Assembly (NCBI GenBank): GCA_050741255.1
Contig: JBOIEQ010000009.1
Coordinates: forward strand, 1-52,297
DNA: 52,297 nt
DNA from: CAZXNF01 sp050741255
GTDB lineage: Bacteria > Pseudomonadota > Gammaproteobacteria > Burkholderiales > SG8-41
Direction: 5' to 3'
Each line of letters begins with the position of its first letter. The stretch's first letter is position 1. The translations under genes and the position numbers were made by a program. The notes beneath the pieces are model-generated. The model worked only from the letters and a program-made list of their open reading frames with translations, searched no databases and had not been told where the DNA came from. Positions 23,356-33,519 of this stretch are shown piece by piece.

Positions 23356-24894
23356 TTATCGCACCGCCGGCCGCAGCCCCGGGGAGACCACGGCCCGCTC
23401 CGCACGGTCGAACAGCCACTGCGTGGCGAGCGCGAGCGCCGCCGCCGGCAGCGCCCCGGCCAGCAACAGGTCATGGTCGTTGACCGCCAGCCCGGCCACG
23501 ATGCGCTCGCCGAACCCCCCGGCGCCGATGAAGGCAGCGATGGTCGCCGTGCCCACCCCGATCACCGCCGAGGTCTTGATGCCCGCGAAAATGGTCGGCA
23601 GCGCGAGCGGCAGTTCGATCAGGCGCAGGCGGTCGGCCGTCTGCAGCCCCAGGGCCAGCGCGGCAGCCCGCAACCCGGCAGATACGCCCGTGAAGCCCTC
23701 GGCCGTATTGCGCACGATGGGCAGCAAGCCGTAGAAAAACAGCGCGCCCAGGGCGGGCAGCATGCCGATGCGGTTGAACGCCGCCACCAAGAAGGCCAGC
23801 AGGGCCAGCGCCGGCACGGTCTGCAGCACCCCCACGACCGCGAAAATCACGCTGCCGGCCCGTGGGGCACGCGCCGCCCACACACCGAGCGGCACCCCCA
23901 CCGCGATGCTCGCCGCCAGCGAAACCAGCACCAGCACGGCATGCTCGCGGGCCAGGCGCCAGAAGTCGGGGCCGAACAGGCGCCCGAAAAAAGTCTCGCC
24001 CGCCACCGTCGGGGCGGCTCCAGCTGCAACCGAAAGGGCTCCCGCAGCCATCGAAGGGGCCGCAGCCAGAAATGTATCGGCTGCCACCGCGAAGGTCTGG
24101 CCCTGCAATTCGACAGCGGCGTTCAATTCGACCATGCGGGTCGCGGTCAGTCCGCCCTCCAGCCGCGCGAGCGCGGCCCAGGTCCGTGGCAGCCGCCGCG
24201 GCAGGTCGCTGCGGTAGAGCAGGAGCGCGTCATAGGCGGGAAAGTAGGCGCGGTCGTCTTCCAGCACGCGCAACCCGTAGCGCGCGATCTTGGCATCGGT
24301 GGAATACACGTCCGTCACGTCCACCCGGCCGGCCGCCAGCGCCTCGAAGGCGAGGCCGTGGTCCAGTCCGCGCGGCGCGAACGGCAGACCGTAGGCGGTC
24401 TTCAGGCCGGGCCAGCCATCGCGCCGGTGCAGAAACTCCTGCGACAGTCCGAACTGCAGTTCGGGATGCGCCGCGAGATCGGACACGCGGCGCACGCCGA
24501 GGCGCGCCGCTTCCGTTTCCCGCATCGCCAGCGCATAGGTGTTGCTGAATCCCAGCCGGACACCCGCCGCAAGCCCGAGCGGCGCGAGCGCGGCGTTGAG
24601 CGCATCGAGGCTGCCCCCCGCCGGCTGCTTGAGGATTTCGAGTGCGATCGTTCCCGTGTATTCGGGATAGACGTCGATCGCGCCGCTCTTCAAGGCCTGG
24701 TAGACGATGGCCGTGTTGCCGAGCCCGGGGCGGAACTGCACCTCTGCCTCGCCCACCCGCTGCGCCGTGCGGGCGACGATCTCGCCGAGGATGTAGGACT
24801 CGGTGAAACGCTTGGACCCGACGGTCAGGTCGGTGGCGTGCAGCGCACCGGCCAGCGCGAGCAACCCGACGCCGCCCGCGAGCACCCGTTTCAC
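23356..24894 (-). CDS. Fused glycine betaine/choline-type substrate-binding protein and ABC permease
   Basis: The 512-residue protein joins two ABC importer parts. After a signal-like N-terminus (MKRVLAGGVGLLALAGALHA), residues about 22-285 form an OpuAC/ProX-type quaternary-amine binding domain (VGSKRFTESYILGEI, IDVYPEYTGTIA). Residues about 315-505 form a BPD-type permease with several membrane helices (LQTVPALALLAFLVA) and the EAA-like loop region (AALALGLQTADRLRLIELPLALPTI). Binding domain and permease fusions are known in OpuC-like systems. No ATPase gene is adjacent. The start overlaps the upstream deacetylase stop by 4 bases, so the two are coupled. Ligand specificity for betaines is inferred from family only. 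Confidence 0.85.
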   Translation of the reverse strand: MKRVLAGGVGLLALAGALHATDLTVGSKRFTESYILGEIVARTAQRVGEAEVQFRPGLGNTAIVYQALKSGAIDVYPEYTGTIALEILKQPAGGSLDALNAALAPLGLAAGVRLGFSNTYALAMRETEAARLGVRRVSDLAAHPELQFGLSQEFLHRRDGWPGLKTAYGLPFAPRGLDHGLAFEALAAGRVDVTDVYSTDAKIARYGLRVLEDDRAYFPAYDALLLYRSDLPRRLPRTWAALARLEGGLTATRMVELNAAVELQGQTFAVAADTFLAAAPSMAAGALSVAAGAAPTVAGETFFGRLFGPDFWRLAREHAVLVLVSLAASIAVGVPLGVWAARAPRAGSVIFAVVGVLQTVPALALLAFLVAAFNRIGMLPALGALFFYGLLPIVRNTAEGFTGVSAGLRAAALALGLQTADRLRLIELPLALPTIFAGIKTSAVIGVGTATIAAFIGAGGFGERIVAGLAVNDHDLLLAGALPAAALALATQWLFDRAERAVVSPGLRPAVR

Positions 24895-25730
24895 CGGACC
24901 GGCGCCCGCTCGGCGTACTCGGCTGCCGCGGCTTCCATCGTGCTGAACACGGCGCCCCCGTCCTGCAGGGTGCGGATCAGCTTCTCGAGCACCGCGATCC
25001 GGTGGCCGCGACCGATCACGAAGGGATGGAAGGTATAGGTCAGCACGCCCCAGCCGACGGACTTTTTCATGTACCGGAACTCGTTGACCCAGTTGTCCAG
25101 CACCAGCCGCGCGTTATGCAGCCCGGGCAGGATCCAGTCCGGGGTGCGGATGAATTCGAAATGCGGGTAGTCATCCAGCGACCAGCTCACCGGCATCTCG
25201 ATCAGCCGCGTGGGGGCGCCGAAGACTGCCGGCTGGTCCTGGGTGATGACGTCGCCCTGGCGCACGCGATACGACTGGTAATCGTCGCCCATCATTGAGC
25301 TGTCGTAGACGAAGCCGTGCTTCAGCAGCAGTTCGACGGAATGCGGCGAGAGGTCCCAGGACGGCGAACGGTAGCCGCGCGCGAAGCGGCCGGTCAACGC
25401 CTTGATCTGCTCGTTGGCACGCACCAGCTCGCCCTCTTCCTGCTCGCGCGTCAGCGTCGCCGGCGGCCGGTGCGTCCAGCCGTGGTGGCCGATCTCACAG
25501 CCGGCGTCGGCGATCATGCGCGACTCGGCCGGATACGTCTCCAGCGTGTGCCCGGGAATGTAGAAACTCGCGGGCACGCGGTATTTCCTGAGAAGCTTGA
25601 GGAGGCGTGGAATCGCCACCGCGCCGAACTCGCCGCGCGACACCGGCGTTGGACTGGCCATCCCGCGCGCGATAAAACCCGACATGGCGTCGAAATCAAA
25701 CGTGATGCAGACGAGAGGACGGCGAGCCAT
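24891..25730 (-). CDS. Polysaccharide deacetylase family protein (NodB/CE4-like)
   Basis: The 279-residue protein has a NodB-like metal-dependent deacetylase fold: D12/D14 in ITFDFD, the metal histidines H83 and H87 in HHGWTH, and RSPSWDLS (121-128). It has no signal peptide, so it is probably cytosolic. In that respect it resembles the PgdA-like and PuuE/allantoinase-like amidohydrolases of this fold rather than secreted peptidoglycan deacetylases. The substrate is unknown. It overlaps the fused betaine-type importer gene by 4 bases, which hints that it may act on an imported nitrogen compound. The 110-base spacer to the divergent aminotransferase holds any shared promoter. Confidence 0.85.
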   Translation of the reverse strand: MARRPLVCITFDFDAMSGFIARGMASPTPVSRGEFGAVAIPRLLKLLRKYRVPASFYIPGHTLETYPAESRMIADAGCEIGHHGWTHRPPATLTREQEEGELVRANEQIKALTGRFARGYRSPSWDLSPHSVELLLKHGFVYDSSMMGDDYQSYRVRQGDVITQDQPAVFGAPTRLIEMPVSWSLDDYPHFEFIRTPDWILPGLHNARLVLDNWVNEFRYMKKSVGWGVLTYTFHPFVIGRGHRIAVLEKLIRTLQDGGAVFSTMEAAAAEYAERAPVR

Positions 25731-25840
25731 GGGAGCGTGAATTATAGCGATCAGGCGCCAGTTTTCCGCCGGCCGTGGCGGGGCGGCAGTGTCGGTGGCA
25801 AAATCGGGACTCCGTACTTGCGTACACCGCCGGATTCACC

Positions 25841-27160
25841 ATGAAAATCGATTTCGACCTCGACCCGTACTGGATGCCCTTCACCGCCAACCGCAGTTTC
25901 AAGCAGGCGCCGCGTCTGTTTGCTTCCGCCAAGGACATGCACTACACCACCGTGGACGGCCGCAAGGTGCTCGACGGGGTCGCCGGGTTGTGGTGCGTGA
26001 ACGCCGGGCATTGCCGGCCGAAGATCGTCGAGGCGATCCAGCGCGAAGCGGCCAACATGGACTACGGCCCCTCGTTCCAGATGGGACACCCCCTGCCCTT
26101 CAAGGTCGCCGAGCGGCTGAAGAAGATGCTGCCGGGCGATCTCGATTACACCTTCTTCACCAATTCCGGTTCGGAAGCCGCCGACACCGCGCTGAAGATC
26201 GCGCTCGCCTACCACCGCGCGCGCGGCGAGGGCCATCGCCGCATCCTGATCGGCCGCGAGCGGGGCTATCACGGCGCGGGTTTCGGCGGCATCTCGGTCG
26301 GCGGCATGCCCGCCAACCGCAAGGCCTTCGGCAACCTGCTGCCGGCGGTGGACCACCTGCCGCACACACATGACCTCGAACACAACCGCTTCTCGAAAGG
26401 GCAGCCGGCCTGGGGCGCGCACCTTGCGGAAGACCTGGAGAAGCGGCTGATCCCGCTGCACGACGCCTCCAACATCGCCGCGGTTATCGTCGAACCCATG
26501 GCGGGCTCCGCCGGCGTGTTCGTACCGCCGCAGGGCTACCTCGAGAAACTGCGCGAGTTGTGCACCAAGCACGGCATTCTGCTGATTTTCGACGAGGTCA
26601 TCACCGGTTTCGGGCGGCTCGGCGCGCCGTTCGCCAGCACGCGCTTCGGCGTGATTCCGGACATGGTCTGCCTCGCCAAAGGGTTGACCAACGCGTCCGT
26701 GCCGATGGGCGCGGTCGTCGCCCGCAAGACCGTTTACGACGCCATGATGGCCGCGGCGCCCGACAGCACGATCGAACTCTTCCACGGCTACACCTACTCG
26801 GGGCATCCGCTGGCCAGTGCGGCCGCGCTCGCGACGCTGGACACCTACGAGGAAGAAAACCTGTTTACCCGAGCGAAGGAGCTGGAAGGCTACTTCGCCG
26901 ACGCCGTGCATTCGCTGATGGAAATGCCTAACGTCATGGACATCCGCAACATTGGCCTGGTGGCGGGCATCGAGCTGGAACCGCGGGCCGGCCAGCCGAC
27001 GGCGCGCGCGTTTGACGCGTTCCAGCAATGCTACGAGAAAGGCGTGCTGGTCCGCACCACCGGCGACATCATCGCGCTGTCGCCGCCGCTCATCATCGAC
27101 AAGCCGCAGATCGACCAGATCGTCGGCACGTTGCGGACGGTGCTGAGCACTCTGCGCTGA
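25841..27160 (+). CDS. Omega-amino acid-pyruvate aminotransferase (class III PLP enzyme)
   Basis: The 439-residue protein is a class III aminotransferase close to the beta-alanine:pyruvate and omega-amino acid:pyruvate group. The N-terminal DPYWMPFTANRSFK block is characteristic. NSGSEA (108-113) binds the cofactor phosphate, D251 (FDEVITGFGR) contacts the pyridine nitrogen, and K280 (CLAKGLTN) forms the Schiff base. The start at 25841 begins the conserved N-terminus; an in-frame region upstream is not conserved. It is divergent from the deacetylase/importer pair and converges on the large flavoprotein gene with 25 bases between stops. Beta-alanine is a likely but unproven amino donor. Confidence 0.9.
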   Translation: MKIDFDLDPYWMPFTANRSFKQAPRLFASAKDMHYTTVDGRKVLDGVAGLWCVNAGHCRPKIVEAIQREAANMDYGPSFQMGHPLPFKVAERLKKMLPGDLDYTFFTNSGSEAADTALKIALAYHRARGEGHRRILIGRERGYHGAGFGGISVGGMPANRKAFGNLLPAVDHLPHTHDLEHNRFSKGQPAWGAHLAEDLEKRLIPLHDASNIAAVIVEPMAGSAGVFVPPQGYLEKLRELCTKHGILLIFDEVITGFGRLGAPFASTRFGVIPDMVCLAKGLTNASVPMGAVVARKTVYDAMMAAAPDSTIELFHGYTYSGHPLASAAALATLDTYEEENLFTRAKELEGYFADAVHSLMEMPNVMDIRNIGLVAGIELEPRAGQPTARAFDAFQQCYEKGVLVRTTGDIIALSPPLIIDKPQIDQIVGTLRTVLSTLR

Positions 27161-27185
27161 CGTCTTGCGGGGACTGCAGCCCGTC

Positions 27186-30100
27186 TCAGGCGGGCGTGCG
27201 GTCGGCCAGTTCCCGCACGCAGTGCCGGATCCACAGCGCCGAGAGTTTTTCCTGCGCGCTGTTCTGGCGGAGCCGCTGGTCGAGCGCCGCGAAATCCACG
27301 CGGTCGAGCGGCTGGTCCTGGTTGAAGCAGGAAAACACATAGCTCACCGCGCCCGTCGCCGGGTCGCGCTGCGGCTGCAGGCACTGCGCGCAGATCTCTT
27401 TCATCATGCACTGCATCGGCGAGTTGATCGAACCGTTCGCGCAGTGCTGCGGCTTGAGGTACGGTGCGAGCACGTCGTGGCGCGCGCGGGCCACCGCCGA
27501 CATCATGCGGTCGGAACCGATGGCGATCAGCCGGTCGGCGTCCGCCATGGCGATCTCCGGCGCACCGAGTTCGCCCGAGGCGTAGGCCCGCATCGCCTGC
27601 ACGATGTTGCCCAAGTAGGTGCGGTCTTGCGGGCGGTCCGGCGTGAAGCCGGGCTCCTCGTCGCAACACCACACCACGATGTCGGCCGCCGCTTCGATAT
27701 CCGCCACCTTGTAGCGGTCGATCATGCGCTTGTAGCCCGCGAAGTACAGCACCCGGCAGCCCGCGCGGCGCATCGCCTGGCCGATCGAGAACAGCACCGC
27801 GTTGCCCAGCCCGCCGCCGACCAGGACCACGGTCTCGCCTTCCGGAATTTCGGTCGGGGTACCGGTCGGCCCCATCAGCACGACGGGCTCGCCGGGAGTA
27901 AGCCACCGGCAGAGATCGCTCGAGCCACCCATTTCGAGTACGACAGTGGACACGAGTCCCCGCTCGGGATCGACCCAGGCCCCCGTCAGCGCGAGCCCTT
28001 CCATCGCCAGCGCGGTGTCGCGTGTGCGGGGGGAGGTCGCCTCGAAGTTCTGCAGCCGGTAGAACTGTCCGGGCCGGAATCGCCGCGCGGCGAGCGGCGC
28101 CTTCACGACGACCTCCACGATCTGCGGCGCCAGGCGCTTCACCTCGTGCACGGTCGCGCGCAGGTCGTGATTCAGTGACGCGATGAACTCGGCGTCGCCC
28201 TGGCCGCTCGCCGGACCCCGTTGCGCCAACACGCGCGAGACCTTGGGATAGCCCTGTTTCGCGCCGCCCATCGCCTTCACCACGTTGCCGAAGAACGAGG
28301 GATGCACGTCGCCGAAGTAGCTGACGAAACGCCCGTCGGCATGGCGACCGAGCAGAACGCGCACCTCCGCCGGCTTGGAGATCGCTTTCTCCACGGCCAC
28401 CGGATTGCCCTGTTCGTCGCAAGCGCGGAAGTATTTGCCGTCCAGCAGGAAATGCTCCGCATCCTCGCGCGCCAGCACCGTGTTGGGCTGCGTGCCGGCA
28501 GCGATCAGCACGGTGCGCGCGGGCAGCTCGACTTCCGCGCCGGCCGTCCATTTGCCCTCGGCATCCCGCTGCTGCACCCGCAGCCCGATCGCACGCGCGG
28601 CGCCACCCGCATCGACTTCCACCCGGGTCGGACTCAGGCATTCCGCAAAGCGGATGCCCTCCTCCAGCGCCTTCTCCACTTCTTCGTGGTTGAGCGTGTA
28701 TGACGGGCTGTCGACGAGCCGGCGCCGGTAGGCGATCGTCGAACCGCCCCAGGATTGCAGCAGCTCCACGATGCGCGGCGCGCGACTTTCAACGGCGGCC
28801 TGTTTCCGCTCTTCCCGGATGGCACGCGCATGCGCGAGAAATTCGTCGGCAACGATCCGCTCTTCGTCGTTCCAGGCCAGGCGCGCCGCGGCCTCGCCGC
28901 TTTCGCGCATCAGGGTTTCGTAGCGGGCAAGGAATTTCTCGACCTGCACGGGATAGTAGGCGAGCGATTCGGTGGCGGTGTCGATCGCGGTCAGGCCGCC
29001 GCCGATGACCACCACCGGCAGGCGCACCTGCATGTTCGCGAGCGAATCGGCTTTCGCCGCGCCGGTCAGTTGCAGTGCCATCAGGAAGTCGGACGCGGTG
29101 CGCACGCCGCGCGCGAGCCCGTTGGGCATGTCGAGCACGGTCGGCCGCCCGGCGCCGATCGCGAGCGCCACGTGGTCGAAGCCGCGCGTGAAGGCGTCCT
29201 CCAGTGTCAGCGTGCCGCCGAAGCGCACGCCGCCGAACAAGGCAAATTCGGTGCGCCGCTCGAGCAGCAGACGAATCAGCTTGAGAAAGTTTTTGTCCCA
29301 GCGCACCGTGATACCGTATTCCGCGACGCCGCCGAAGCCCGCCATCTGGCGCTCGTCGAGCGGTTCGTAGAGCGTCGTCACGTCCTGCACCGGCTCGAAC
29401 GCCACGCGCGCGCCGTCGAGACGCACGCCCGAGAGTGCCGCCGGCAGCGGTTCGATCTTGAGTCCGTCGATGCCGACCACGGTGTGGCCGTCGTTCATGA
29501 GGTGGTGCGCCAGCGTGAAACCGGCCGGCCCCATCCCCGCCACCAGCACGCGCTTGCCGCTCGCGGCGCGCGCGAACGGACGCTTGAGATCGAGCGGGTT
29601 CCAGCGCGTGAGCAGGCTGTAAATCTCGAACCCCCACGGTAATTCGAGCACGTCCTTCAGCGTGCGCGTTTCCGCCTGCGGGATGTTGACCGGCTCCTGC
29701 TTCTGGTAGATGCAGGCCTTCATGCAGTCGTTGCAGATGCGGTGGCCGGTCGCCGCCACCATCGGGTTGTCCACCACGATCACGGCCAGGGCGCCGACCG
29801 GCACACCCTCGACCTTGAGCTTGTGGAACTCCGAGATTTTTTCCTCCAGCGGACAGCCGGCGAGCGTGACGCCGAACGGACTCTTCTTGTACGCGGCGCT
29901 CCCGTGCGCGTCCTGCTGGCCTTTCTCCTTCAGACCCTTCGAGCAGGAGTCCTTGCCCTGCTCGTGGCACCAGATGCAGTAATGCGCCTCCGACAACGCC
30001 CCCGCGAGGTCGGTGCCCGCGTCCGTCAGCGCGAAGCCTTCGCGGCGGCGCAAATGGTGGAGCGTATGCACCGGATAACCGGCGGTGGTGTCGGTCTTGA

Positions 30101-30704
30101 CCGGCACCAGCCGCTGCTGATCCAGTTTGAGCGGGGTCTTGAACAGCACGCTGCCCGCGTGACGTTGGCGCCCCGCGGGCGCGAACATCGCCCAGGCGGC
30201 GTAGCGCGCCGCGAGGTCCAGCTTCACGGCGTGCGCGGCTTCATCGGCCTGCCAGCGCGTGACGGCGTTGGCAAAGGCAATTTCGGAAAAGGGTTCGCCG
30301 AAGGCCGAGTCGAGTTCGCGGCCGAGCGCCGCACCGTCCAGTGTCTGCGCCACGTCCGGCTTGTAGGCGTGCATGGCCTTGCGCTGCACGAACAGGCGGC
30401 GGCAGGCGAACACCGGCGCGAGTTCGTGATGGCGCGCGGACAGCGCCGCGCGCTCGGCCTGTATGCCGAACAATTCGGCGATGAAGTCCTCGAGATGGGG
30501 AGCTATCGCGAGCAAGAGCTCCGATTCGGCCTTGACGGGAAGCGCGGCCGGATCGCGGCGCGCCGCGATCAGCCGGCCACACAGCGCACTGTCGGTTTCG
30601 CCCAGGCGCGACAGGAACAGCGCGTCCACGGCGGCCACGCCGTCGCGTGAGTACAGCTGCTCGAATCGAAGGCCGAAAGCCAGTGACAGCGACATGGGAT
30701 TCAA
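27186..30704 (-). CDS. Giant iron-sulfur flavoprotein, GltD/NfnB-like core fused to a PyrK/NfnA-like reductase
   Basis: This 1172-residue protein has four parts. Residues 1-230 match nothing I recognise. Residues about 240-335 hold a cysteine cluster (C243, C246, C254, C284, C324, C327, C331) spaced for two iron-sulfur centres. Residues about 384-800 form a GltD-like FAD/NAD(P) oxidoreductase with GMGPAG (390-395) and a second nucleotide motif VVVIGGGLTAIDTATE. Residues about 865-1130 resemble the PyrK/DHODB electron-transfer subunit, with an FAD domain (FRPGQFYRLQNF), an NAD domain (VVLVGGGLGNAVLFS) and cysteines C1099, C1105, C1108 and C1126 for a 2Fe-2S centre. The combination is that of NfnB plus NfnA in one chain. 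The physiological electron partners are unknown. Confidence 0.8.
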   Translation of the reverse strand: MNPMSLSLAFGLRFEQLYSRDGVAAVDALFLSRLGETDSALCGRLIAARRDPAALPVKAESELLLAIAPHLEDFIAELFGIQAERAALSARHHELAPVFACRRLFVQRKAMHAYKPDVAQTLDGAALGRELDSAFGEPFSEIAFANAVTRWQADEAAHAVKLDLAARYAAWAMFAPAGRQRHAGSVLFKTPLKLDQQRLVPVKTDTTAGYPVHTLHHLRRREGFALTDAGTDLAGALSEAHYCIWCHEQGKDSCSKGLKEKGQQDAHGSAAYKKSPFGVTLAGCPLEEKISEFHKLKVEGVPVGALAVIVVDNPMVAATGHRICNDCMKACIYQKQEPVNIPQAETRTLKDVLELPWGFEIYSLLTRWNPLDLKRPFARAASGKRVLVAGMGPAGFTLAHHLMNDGHTVVGIDGLKIEPLPAALSGVRLDGARVAFEPVQDVTTLYEPLDERQMAGFGGVAEYGITVRWDKNFLKLIRLLLERRTEFALFGGVRFGGTLTLEDAFTRGFDHVALAIGAGRPTVLDMPNGLARGVRTASDFLMALQLTGAAKADSLANMQVRLPVVVIGGGLTAIDTATESLAYYPVQVEKFLARYETLMRESGEAAARLAWNDEERIVADEFLAHARAIREERKQAAVESRAPRIVELLQSWGGSTIAYRRRLVDSPSYTLNHEEVEKALEEGIRFAECLSPTRVEVDAGGAARAIGLRVQQRDAEGKWTAGAEVELPARTVLIAAGTQPNTVLAREDAEHFLLDGKYFRACDEQGNPVAVEKAISKPAEVRVLLGRHADGRFVSYFGDVHPSFFGNVVKAMGGAKQGYPKVSRVLAQRGPASGQGDAEFIASLNHDLRATVHEVKRLAPQIVEVVVKAPLAARRFRPGQFYRLQNFEATSPRTRDTALAMEGLALTGAWVDPERGLVSTVVLEMGGSSDLCRWLTPGEPVVLMGPTGTPTEIPEGETVVLVGGGLGNAVLFSIGQAMRRAGCRVLYFAGYKRMIDRYKVADIEAAADIVVWCCDEEPGFTPDRPQDRTYLGNIVQAMRAYASGELGAPEIAMADADRLIAIGSDRMMSAVARARHDVLAPYLKPQHCANGSINSPMQCMMKEICAQCLQPQRDPATGAVSYVFSCFNQDQPLDRVDFAALDQRLRQNSAQEKLSALWIRHCVRELADRTPA

Positions 30705-30796
30705 AAAGTATGGCCGCTCCGTTGCGGCGAAATGGCGGGCGAAGATAGCATGGACACCCGCGGGTTGTCAGGGCCGCGCAGGGATAAAATCTGCAT

Positions 30797-30850
30797 ATGG
30801 TTATGCACGAAACAGCCGTGCCGGTGATCGGCATCGACGCACATCAATGA
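30797..30850 (+). CDS. Possible 17-residue leader peptide
   Basis: A short frame, MVMHETAVPVIGIDAHQ, ends in TGA overlapping the next ATG by 4 bases (ATGA). The downstream gene lacks a ribosome binding site, so coupling to this frame could start its translation. Nothing else supports it; such frames arise by chance. Confidence 0.25.
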   Translation: MVMHETAVPVIGIDAHQ

Positions 30851-30981
30851 CCGCGCATACACAGCGGATCCTGATGTGGCTCGTGCTGGGAGGGCTGCTT
30901 GCCGCGCTCACCGTGCTGGGCTTCCGCGGCTACCTCAGCCCGGACTTCCTGATCGGCTACGCCGCGTCCTTCATGTGCTGA
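30847..30981 (+). CDS. Small single-span membrane protein, 44 residues
   Basis: The 44-residue protein has one hydrophobic helix (ILMWLVLGGLLAALTVLGF, about 8-26) followed by RGYLSPDFLIGYAASFMC. Similar short proteins with a GFRGYLSPD-like ending are, to my recollection, common but unnamed in betaproteobacteria; I give no function. No clear Shine-Dalgarno precedes ATG at 30847. Its last 11 bases overlap the convergent folD stop region. It is divergent from the giant flavoprotein gene across a 142-base spacer, which contains nothing else I can identify beyond the possible leader. Confidence 0.6.
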   Translation: MTAHTQRILMWLVLGGLLAALTVLGFRGYLSPDFLIGYAASFMC

Positions 30982-31831
30982 CGCCCCCGGCATACTGTTC
31001 CGCCGCCGCGACTGTATTTGCAATCAGCATCGCCACTGTCATCGGCCCCACGCCTCCGGGCACCGGCGTGATGCGGCCGGCCACGGCCCGCACCGCTTCA
31101 TAATCCACGTCTCCCACGAGCTTGCCCTCGACGCGGTTGATGCCGACGTCGATCACCGTCGCGCCGGGTTTGACCATGGCGGCCGTCACCAGCCGCGGCC
31201 GGCCCACTGCCGCGACCAGGATATCCGCCTCGCGTGTGATGGCCGCGAGGTCCACCGTCTTCGAATGACACACGGTGACAGTCGCCCCCCGGGCGATCAG
31301 CAGCAGCGCCGCGGGTTTGCCGACCTGCAGGCTGCGCCCGATGACCACCGCGCGTGCGCCTTCGATGGCCACCCCCTCTCGGTCGAGCAGATACAGGATG
31401 CCGGCCGGCGTGCAGGGCACCAGCCGCGGATTGCCGACCGTCAACGCGCCGAGATTGCGCCAATGGAAACCGTCGACGTCCTTGTCCGGCGCGATTGCCT
31501 GCAGCAAGGCTGCGTTGTCGATCTGGGGCGGCAGCGGCAACTGTACGATCATGCCGTGGATGTCCGCACGGGCATTGAGCGCGGCGACTTCCTGCAGCAA
31601 CACCGCTGTGGTCAGCGTCGCCGGCAGCGTGATGTGCTCGGAAAACATGCCGAGGTTTTCGCAGGCCTTGATCTTGTTGCGGACATAGACGCGGGACGCC
31701 GGATCCTCGCCGACCAGCACGGTGGCGAGCCCCGGCGTCACGCCACGCGCCTTCAGTGCCTGGACACGCACGGCCAGCGCTGCGTAAAGCACCTTCGCGG
31801 CGGCAACGCCGTCGATCATGACTGCGGACAT
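30971..31831 (-). CDS. folD: Bifunctional methylenetetrahydrofolate dehydrogenase/methenyltetrahydrofolate cyclohydrolase
   Basis: FolD interconverts 5,10-methylene- and 10-formyl-tetrahydrofolate with NADP, supplying one-carbon units for purines. The 286-residue protein shows YVRNKIKACE with the catalytic lysine, MIVQLPLPPQID, PCTPAGILYLL, and the Rossmann segment VVIGRSLQVGKP. The C-terminal ITPVPGGVGPMTVAML is also conserved. The start at 31831 (MSAVMIDG) is the first ATG before the conserved region; an ATG four codons later is possible. It follows ftsB by 34 bases. Confidence 0.96.
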   Translation of the reverse strand: MSAVMIDGVAAAKVLYAALAVRVQALKARGVTPGLATVLVGEDPASRVYVRNKIKACENLGMFSEHITLPATLTTAVLLQEVAALNARADIHGMIVQLPLPPQIDNAALLQAIAPDKDVDGFHWRNLGALTVGNPRLVPCTPAGILYLLDREGVAIEGARAVVIGRSLQVGKPAALLLIARGATVTVCHSKTVDLAAITREADILVAAVGRPRLVTAAMVKPGATVIDVGINRVEGKLVGDVDYEAVRAVAGRITPVPGGVGPMTVAMLIANTVAAAEQYAGGVST

Positions 31832-31865
31832 CGGTTTAACCTGAATGCCTGAAAGAAAGACGGAC

Positions 31866-32162
31866 TCAGCGCGGCGGGCTTTCCGCCGGCGCACTTTCAA
31901 TGATCTGAAAAAACACCTCGTCCTGCCGGATCAGGCCCAGTTCGCTGCGCGCGCGCTCCTCGATCGCCTCCAGCCCCTGCTTCAGGTCGCGCACTTCGGC
32001 CTCCAGCGCCTGGTTCCGGCCGCGCAGGTGCTCGTTGGCGACATGCTGGCTGCGGACCTGGCGCTCCATCTCGACGCCGCGCAGGATCCCGCCCCGGCCC
32101 AGCCACAGCGGGTATTGAATCAGCGCCAGCAGCGCGGCGAGCATGATCGCCAGCAGTTTCAT
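31866..32162 (-). CDS. ftsB: Cell division protein FtsB
   Basis: FtsB links early and late divisome proteins with FtsL and FtsQ and relays activation to septal wall synthesis. The 98-residue protein has one N-terminal membrane helix (about 3-21), then a periplasmic coiled coil (about 30-72: EMERQVRSQHVANEHLRGRN). ARSELGLIRQDEVFFQII is the conserved FtsB end. It sits 61 bases downstream of eno, the usual eno-ftsB pairing. That spacer holds a weak GGCGG/CCGCC inverted repeat only. Confidence 0.93.
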   Translation of the reverse strand: MKLLAIMLAALLALIQYPLWLGRGGILRGVEMERQVRSQHVANEHLRGRNQALEAEVRDLKQGLEAIEERARSELGLIRQDEVFFQIIESAPAESPPR

Positions 32163-32223
32163 GAAGGCAGACAGCGTTCCAGGCGGTTGAAGTTAGCGCG
32201 CCTCACGCCGCCAGCCGGCTGCT

Positions 32224-33507
<1,284 letters not shown>

Positions 33508-33519
33508 GCGTAAACCATT

